Shown here: in pieces, positions 58,624 through 64,000 of the stretch | How positions within the stretch are numbered: the stretch's first letter is position 1 | Layout of the letters: every line of letters begins with the position of its first letter | Source: Anaerolineales bacterium | GTDB taxonomy: Bacteria > Chloroflexota > Anaerolineae > Anaerolineales > Villigracilaceae | Length of the DNA: 64,000 bases | Assembly (NCBI GenBank): GCA_015075275.1 | Contig: JABTUU010000001.1 | Location: forward strand, 744,001-808,000 | Reading direction: 5' to 3' | The notes under the pieces: model-generated | What the model saw: only the letters and a program-made list of their open reading frames with translations | Database searches by the model: none | Told to the model about the DNA's origin: nothing | Made by a program: the position numbers and the translations under genes

Positions 58624-59580
58624 TTAAGACGCTCTTTGCCACGGCAACTTTCCCAAATCTACATTCCCGCCGCTGAGGATTACTCCCACCCTCAAACCAG
58701 CCAGATCAATTTTCTTTTCCCACAACACCGCCACCGCCGCCGCAGACGATGGTTCGATGACGATCTTCGCGCGCTCCCAAATAAATTTCATCGCGTCCAC
58801 GATTCCCTGTTCGCTGACTGTGACGATTCTTTCCATGTGCGACTGAATGATCGAGAACGTCAACTCGCTCAGCGACGTGAGCAAACCATCCGCGATTGTT
58901 TTCGGATGTTCCGACGGTAAAATTTTTCCCGCTTGCAATGAACGGAACGCATCGTCAGCCATCTCGGGTTCGCCGCCGATGACGCGGATTCCTTTTTTGA
59001 TCTCGGTTGCCGCGATGGAGGTTCCGCTCAACAACCCGCCGCCGCCGACGGGTGCGATGATCGCGTCCAAATCGGGGATATCCGCCAACAGTTCGAGCGC
59101 GGCAGTTCCCTGTCCCGCGATGACGCGCTCGTTGTCAAACGGGTGGACGACCGCCGCGCCAGTGGATTCCGCCACGCGACGGAGAGTCGCTTTGCGCGCC
59201 TGTAGAGTTGGTTCGCAGTAGGAAATTTTTCCTCCATACCCAGCCACCGCGTCCTTCTTCACTTGCGGAGCGTTCTCAGGCATGACGATGTGCGCCGCGA
59301 TTCCACGCATCCGCGCCGCGAGCGCCAACGCCTGCGCATGATTCCCCGATGAGTGCGTTGCTACTCCGCGCGCGGCTTCTTCATCGGCGAGCGAGAATAC
59401 GGCATTGCACGCGCCGCGAAACTTGAACGCGCCGACCTTTTGAAAATTTTCACATTTCAAGAATACTGTCGCGCCGACTCGCTCGTTGAGACTTTGATTC
59501 GTTATCACCGGTGTGCGATGCGCGTATGGCTTGATCCGTTCCGCGGCTTCGCGGATGTCTTGAAGGGTAGGGGGCATCAT
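58624..59580 (-). CDS. Threonine/serine dehydratase family protein
   Basis: 318 residues, a PLP fold-type II enzyme. The PLP Lys is in GAFKFRGACNAV near residue 52, SSGNHAQALALA near 77 holds the carboxylate, and GGGGLLSGTS near 178 binds the phosphate. It removes the amino group from threonine or serine to give 2-oxobutanoate or pyruvate; serine racemase activity is possible. There is no C-terminal ACT domain, so it is the catabolic or unregulated type. It lies one base downstream of purA in the same direction. Confidence 0.88.
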   Translation of the reverse strand: MMPPTLQDIREAAERIKPYAHRTPVITNQSLNERVGATVFLKCENFQKVGAFKFRGACNAVFSLADEEAARGVATHSSGNHAQALALAARMRGIAAHIVMPENAPQVKKDAVAGYGGKISYCEPTLQARKATLRRVAESTGAAVVHPFDNERVIAGQGTAALELLADIPDLDAIIAPVGGGGLLSGTSIAATEIKKGIRVIGGEPEMADDAFRSLQAGKILPSEHPKTIADGLLTSLSELTFSIIQSHMERIVTVSEQGIVDAMKFIWERAKIVIEPSSAAAVAVLWEKKIDLAGLRVGVILSGGNVDLGKLPWQRAS

Positions 59581-59581
59581 C

Positions 59582-60931
<1,350 letters not shown>

Positions 60932-60952
<21 letters not shown>

Positions 60953-62257
60953 GGAATCAACTATTTGAATCGCCAAACCGATATACGACTCTGGCGATAG
61001 ACTCATCAACTTCGCGCGGATTTCTTCGGAGACATCCACCGCTTCAACCCACCGCCGATAGCTGTCCCTATCCATGACGCGCCCTCGCGTCTGCGACTTA
61101 AGCGACTCGTACGCGTCGCTTCGACCCGCCGCGCGGAGGATCGTCTGCGCCCCTTCGCTGACGACTTCCCAATGCGCGTTCAACTCCGAGCTGATCTTCG
61201 CCTCATCCGCCTCCACGCGGCTCATGCCGCGCGCAATGTTATTCCACGCGAGCAGGGTATGCCCCAACGCGACGCCGAAGGTTCGTCGCACGGTTGAGTC
61301 GGATAGATCGCGTTGCAATCTTGAGATCGCCATCTTATGTGCATAGTGGGTGAGGAGCGCGTTCGCAACTCCGAGATTTCCTTCCGCGTTCTCGAAGTCA
61401 ATCGGGTTGACCTTCTGCGGCATCGTTGATGAACCAACTTCACCCCCCACAACTTTTTGCTTGAGATAGCCATCGCTGATGTATCGCCACGTGTCCTGCG
61501 CGAAATCTATCAGGATCGAGTTGGTCAGTTGAATGGAATTGAAATAGCGAACCCAGTTATCGTACGGCAGGATTTGCGTTGTGACGAGATTCGGTTCAAG
61601 CCCAAGACCGCGGATGAAATTAGCGCTGAATGAAATCCAGTCAATTTGAGGGGCGGCGGCGTGGAGCGCATTGAAGTTGCCGACCGCGCCTGTGAGTTTT
61701 GCTTCAAATTTGTGATTCGCAATTTCATCGCGGCAAGTTTTTAAGCGCGAGAGATACACGGCGATTTCTTTTCCTAGTGTTGTCGGTACCGCGGGCTGAC
61801 CGTGAGTCCGCGCGAGCATGGGCAGGGCTCGATATTGTTTTGCGAAATCTCGCAAAGATGAAATGAGATTATCTAGCGAAGGTAGCAGGACTTGATCGCG
61901 CGAGTCTCTTAGCGCGAGGGCTTGCGCGATGTTGTTGATATCTTCGGATGTCAGACCGAAATGAATGAAGGGGCGCGAGTCTGTGGGAAGTTTGTCTCTT
62001 AAGAAGTACTCAATCGCTTTGACGTCGTGGCGCGTCGTTTTTTCATATTCCTGGATATTGCGCGCGTCTTCGTCTGTGAAGGAGTCGAGAGAAATGTTGG
62101 GGGGCGGGCAAATGCCCGCGTTGGAAAGAGCGGTTAGAAAGTCGAGTTCGAGGCGCGCGCGGGAGCGGAGGTAGGCAAATTCGGAGAAGAAATCTCGCAA
62201 AGCGAAAATCTCTTGTTCGTAGCGTCCATCCAACGGAGAAAGAGCGTGAAGACTCAT
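60932..62257 (-). CDS. purB: Adenylosuccinate lyase
   Basis: 441 residues of the fumarase/aspartase superfamily, in the longer PurB form like that of E. coli. MSLHALSPLDGRY is the start, ARTHGQPAVPTTLGKEI near 150 and the signature GSSTMPQKVNPIDFENAEGN near 280 (as STMPQKVNP) are clear. It splits adenylosuccinate and SAICAR. ATG 62257 matches the family start, and a TATAAT lies 8 bases upstream, suggesting a leaderless mRNA; an ATG two codons earlier is possible. The final residues VIASER come from a palindromic repeat. Confidence 0.95.
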
Positions 62258-62265
62258 CGTCATGT

Positions 62266-62273
62266 ATTATAAT
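62266..62273. promoter_or_regulatory. Overlapping divergent -10 boxes between purB and guaB
   Basis: The palindromic attataat gives TATAAT on both strands (plus 62268-62273, minus 62266-62271). On the plus strand it would feed guaB, whose ribosome site aggaga and ATG 62304 lie about 30 bases on. On the minus strand it would give a leaderless purB mRNA. Only one polymerase could use the site at a time, so the AMP and GMP branches may compete. No strong -35 boxes are seen. Confidence 0.5.
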
Positions 62274-62303
62274 TCGAGCGTCTGATTTCCAGAGGAGATT
62301 GAG

Positions 62304-63743
62304 ATGAAAATTTTGAATGATGTCGCGTTGACGTATGACGACGTTTTGCTTGCGCCGCAATATTCCGATATTGATTCGCGCCGCGCGCTTTCGACAAAAA
62401 GTTATTTGACAAGGAAGATCGCGTTGCAGATCCCAATCGTTTCCGCGAACATGGACGTGGTAACGGAGAGCGAGTTGGCGATCGCGATGGCGCGCGAGGG
62501 CGGGATCGGGATCATCCATCGTTTTATGACGATCGCGGAACAAGCGCGTCAGATCGAGCGGGTGAAGAAGGAAGAATCGTTTGTGGTGGACAACCCCATT
62601 ACAATGATCGAGACGAGTACGGTGGGCGAGGTGAAGCGTGTGGTGGCAGAAACAGGTTCCGGCGGAATTTTAATTTTGGACTCCGATGAAAAGCTGGCTG
62701 GCATTGTTTCGACGCGAGATTTACTGTTTGAAGACAACGACGATAAGCCGATTGCCGCGATCATGACGCGAGATGTTCACAGTGCGCCGCCCGGCACGTC
62801 GTTGAAAGAAGCGGAACGATTGCTGCATGAACATCGTGTTGAGAAATTACCGCTGGTGGAAGCTGACGGAAGCGTTGCGGGATTGGTCACGTTGAAAGAT
62901 ATTATGAAGATCACGCAGTTCCCTAAAGCGACCAAAGATTCAAAAGGGAGGTTGGCTGTGGGCGCAGCGGTGGGTGTGCGCGATAAGGAGCTGCACCGCG
63001 TCGAGTCGGCGCTGGCGGCAGGAGCGGATTGCATTGTAGTGGACATTGCGCACGGCGATTCGCATCTTGAGATCGAAATGATAAAAAATATCCGCAAGCA
63101 TTTTGGTGAGGCACAGATCATCGGCGGCAACGTGGCGACAGGCGACGGAACGAAGCGGCTGATCGAGGCAGGCGCCGACGCGGTGAAGGTCGGCGTGGGA
63201 CCCGGCTCCATTTGCATTACGCGCATTGTGGCGGGCGCGGGCGTCCCGCAATTGAGCGCGGTGATCGAGTGCGCTGAGGCGGCGAGCAAGGATGGCGTCC
63301 CGATCATTGCGGATGGAGGCATCCGTCGACCGGGCGATGTGGTCAAGGCGATTGCGGCGGGCGCGTCGAGCGTGATGATCGGTTCGTTGCTGGCGGGCGC
63401 CGATGAAAGCCCAGGTATGATCCTCACTCGCAAAGGTCATCGCTATAAAGCCTCGCGCGGCATGGCGTCGCTGGAGGCAAACATCCTCCGCAACAAGCGC
63501 GAAGGCAACGACTTGACGCACGAGGAGATCGAAGACTATGTGGCGGAAGGCGTAGAGGCTGCGGTGCCGTATCGCGGCAAAGCGCGCGAAACGCTTAATC
63601 AATTGATCGGCGGTTTACAATCGGGTATGAGTTATAGCGGCGCGCATTCGATCGAAGAGTTGCAGCAAAAAGCGGTCTTTGTGCGTATGACTGGCGCGGG
63701 CTTGAAAGAGTCGGGCTCGCATGATGTGGAAATGATTGGATAA
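62304..63743 (+). CDS. guaB: IMP dehydrogenase
   Basis: 479 residues. A TIM barrel with two CBS domains inserted at about 95-205 (DLLFEDNDDKPIAAIM; KDIMKITQFPK). The catalytic Cys304 is in GSICITRIV and the flap has MASLEANI with the catalytic Arg nearby. It oxidises IMP to XMP with NAD, the committed step to GMP. GAGGAGAT stands before the start. The next gene begins two bases after its stop. Confidence 0.97.
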   Translation: MKILNDVALTYDDVLLAPQYSDIDSRRALSTKSYLTRKIALQIPIVSANMDVVTESELAIAMAREGGIGIIHRFMTIAEQARQIERVKKEESFVVDNPITMIETSTVGEVKRVVAETGSGGILILDSDEKLAGIVSTRDLLFEDNDDKPIAAIMTRDVHSAPPGTSLKEAERLLHEHRVEKLPLVEADGSVAGLVTLKDIMKITQFPKATKDSKGRLAVGAAVGVRDKELHRVESALAAGADCIVVDIAHGDSHLEIEMIKNIRKHFGEAQIIGGNVATGDGTKRLIEAGADAVKVGVGPGSICITRIVAGAGVPQLSAVIECAEAASKDGVPIIADGGIRRPGDVVKAIAAGASSVMIGSLLAGADESPGMILTRKGHRYKASRGMASLEANILRNKREGNDLTHEEIEDYVAEGVEAAVPYRGKARETLNQLIGGLQSGMSYSGAHSIEELQQKAVFVRMTGAGLKESGSHDVEMIG

Positions 63744-63744
63744 A

Positions 63745-64000
63745 ATGACAAATACAACCGAAACAAACTGGCTTGAAAAAGATAAGAGACAATTGCATCC
63801 CGTCTACCATCCCAGTTCTCATACGAATGCGATGGTGGTGGAGCGCGGCGAGGGCGTGTGGCTGTACACCGCCGATGGACGGAAGATTCTCGACGGCATG
63901 GCGGGATTGTGGAACGTTAACGTGGGCTATGGACGCGAAGAACTGGCTCAAGCCGCCTATGACCAGATGAAGAAAATGGCGTTCACGTCTAATTTCTCAG
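63745..64000 (+). CDS. Class III (omega) aminotransferase, N-terminal part
   Basis: The right edge cuts this gene after 85 codons. The visible part (WLEKDKRQLHPVYHP near residue 9, GEGVWLYTADGRKILDGMAG near 34 as the strand pair, LWNVNVGYG near 54) matches the omega-amino acid/putrescine:pyruvate aminotransferase group. It is one base after the guaB stop, so they probably share a transcript. It may transfer the amino group of putrescine, beta-alanine or GABA to pyruvate, fitting the polyamine genes at the other end, but the active-site Lys is outside the window. Confidence 0.8.
   Translation, partial: MTNTTETNWLEKDKRQLHPVYHPSSHTNAMVVERGEGVWLYTADGRKILDGMAGLWNVNVGYGREELAQAAYDQMKKMAFTSNFS

Overview
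The window looks like a chromosome segment of an uncultivated Chloroflexota bacterium, probably class Anaerolineae. This is inferred from gene content and style: moderate GC, bacterial-type coenzyme F420 genes, lipoproteins with Thr/Pro-rich linkers and an NBR1-Ig-like domain, tandem patatins, an ADP-forming acetyl-CoA synthetase, and short palindromic repeats beginning TGTCATTGCGA. No 16S rRNA is present to confirm it. I saw no rRNA, tRNA, CRISPR array, phage genes or transposase.

Layout. Bases 1-13600 carry a polyamine import and oxidation locus: the end of potA, potB, potC, potD, a saccharopine dehydrogenase-like gene and four aldehyde dehydrogenases. It is interrupted at about 4.7-7.0 kb by an AT-rich cassette on the minus strand. 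The cassette has a 29-codon membrane peptide and an ABC-2 exporter, behind a promoter whose -35/-10 spacer contains a run of 15 G. Beside it lies a remnant of a second saccharopine dehydrogenase gene. Bases 13600-26100 are mostly cell-envelope genes: a class V aminotransferase, an NBR1-Ig lipoprotein, two patatins, an alpha/beta hydrolase, a Tat-exported L,D-transpeptidase, CcdA, a DUF2085 fusion, PgeF, YggS, YggT, a DUF167 protein and a lytic transglycosylase.

Bases 26100-43000 hold a MOSC protein, ADP-forming acetyl-CoA synthetase, a nitroreductase, selA, an M24 peptidase, a MazF-type toxin-antitoxin pair, tsaD and tsaC, the set prfA-speB-prmC, a single-domain response regulator and uvrC.

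Bases 43000-53500 are dominated by a minus-strand run of ten genes. It starts with a zinc-ribbon protein and a membrane-anchored NACHT/HEAT protein, continues with an SsnA-like amidohydrolase, and then encodes F420 synthesis and use (npdG, cofE, a PPOX oxidoreductase, an FbiB-C-type nitroreductase, cofD, cofC, an LLM oxidoreductase). FO synthase (fbiC or cofG/cofH) is not in the window.

Bases 53500-64000 hold a beta-lactamase-fold protein, proline dehydrogenase, an SDR, a DinB protein, a UbiA-like protein, a GlsB-like membrane protein, threonine dehydratase, purA, purB, guaB and the start of a class III aminotransferase.

How the parts work together. PotABCD would import putrescine or spermidine. 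Agmatinase (SpeB) would make putrescine. The dehydrogenases, and perhaps the aminotransferase at the right edge, would convert amines and aminoaldehydes to acids such as GABA. PrfA and PrmC form a translation-termination pair, TsaC and TsaD a tRNA-modification pair, and PurA, PurB and GuaB the branch from IMP to AMP and GMP.

The strongest unusual signal is the poly-G promoter at 6953-6984, which has the architecture of known phase-variable promoters and sits exactly in front of an unannotated membrane peptide and exporter.
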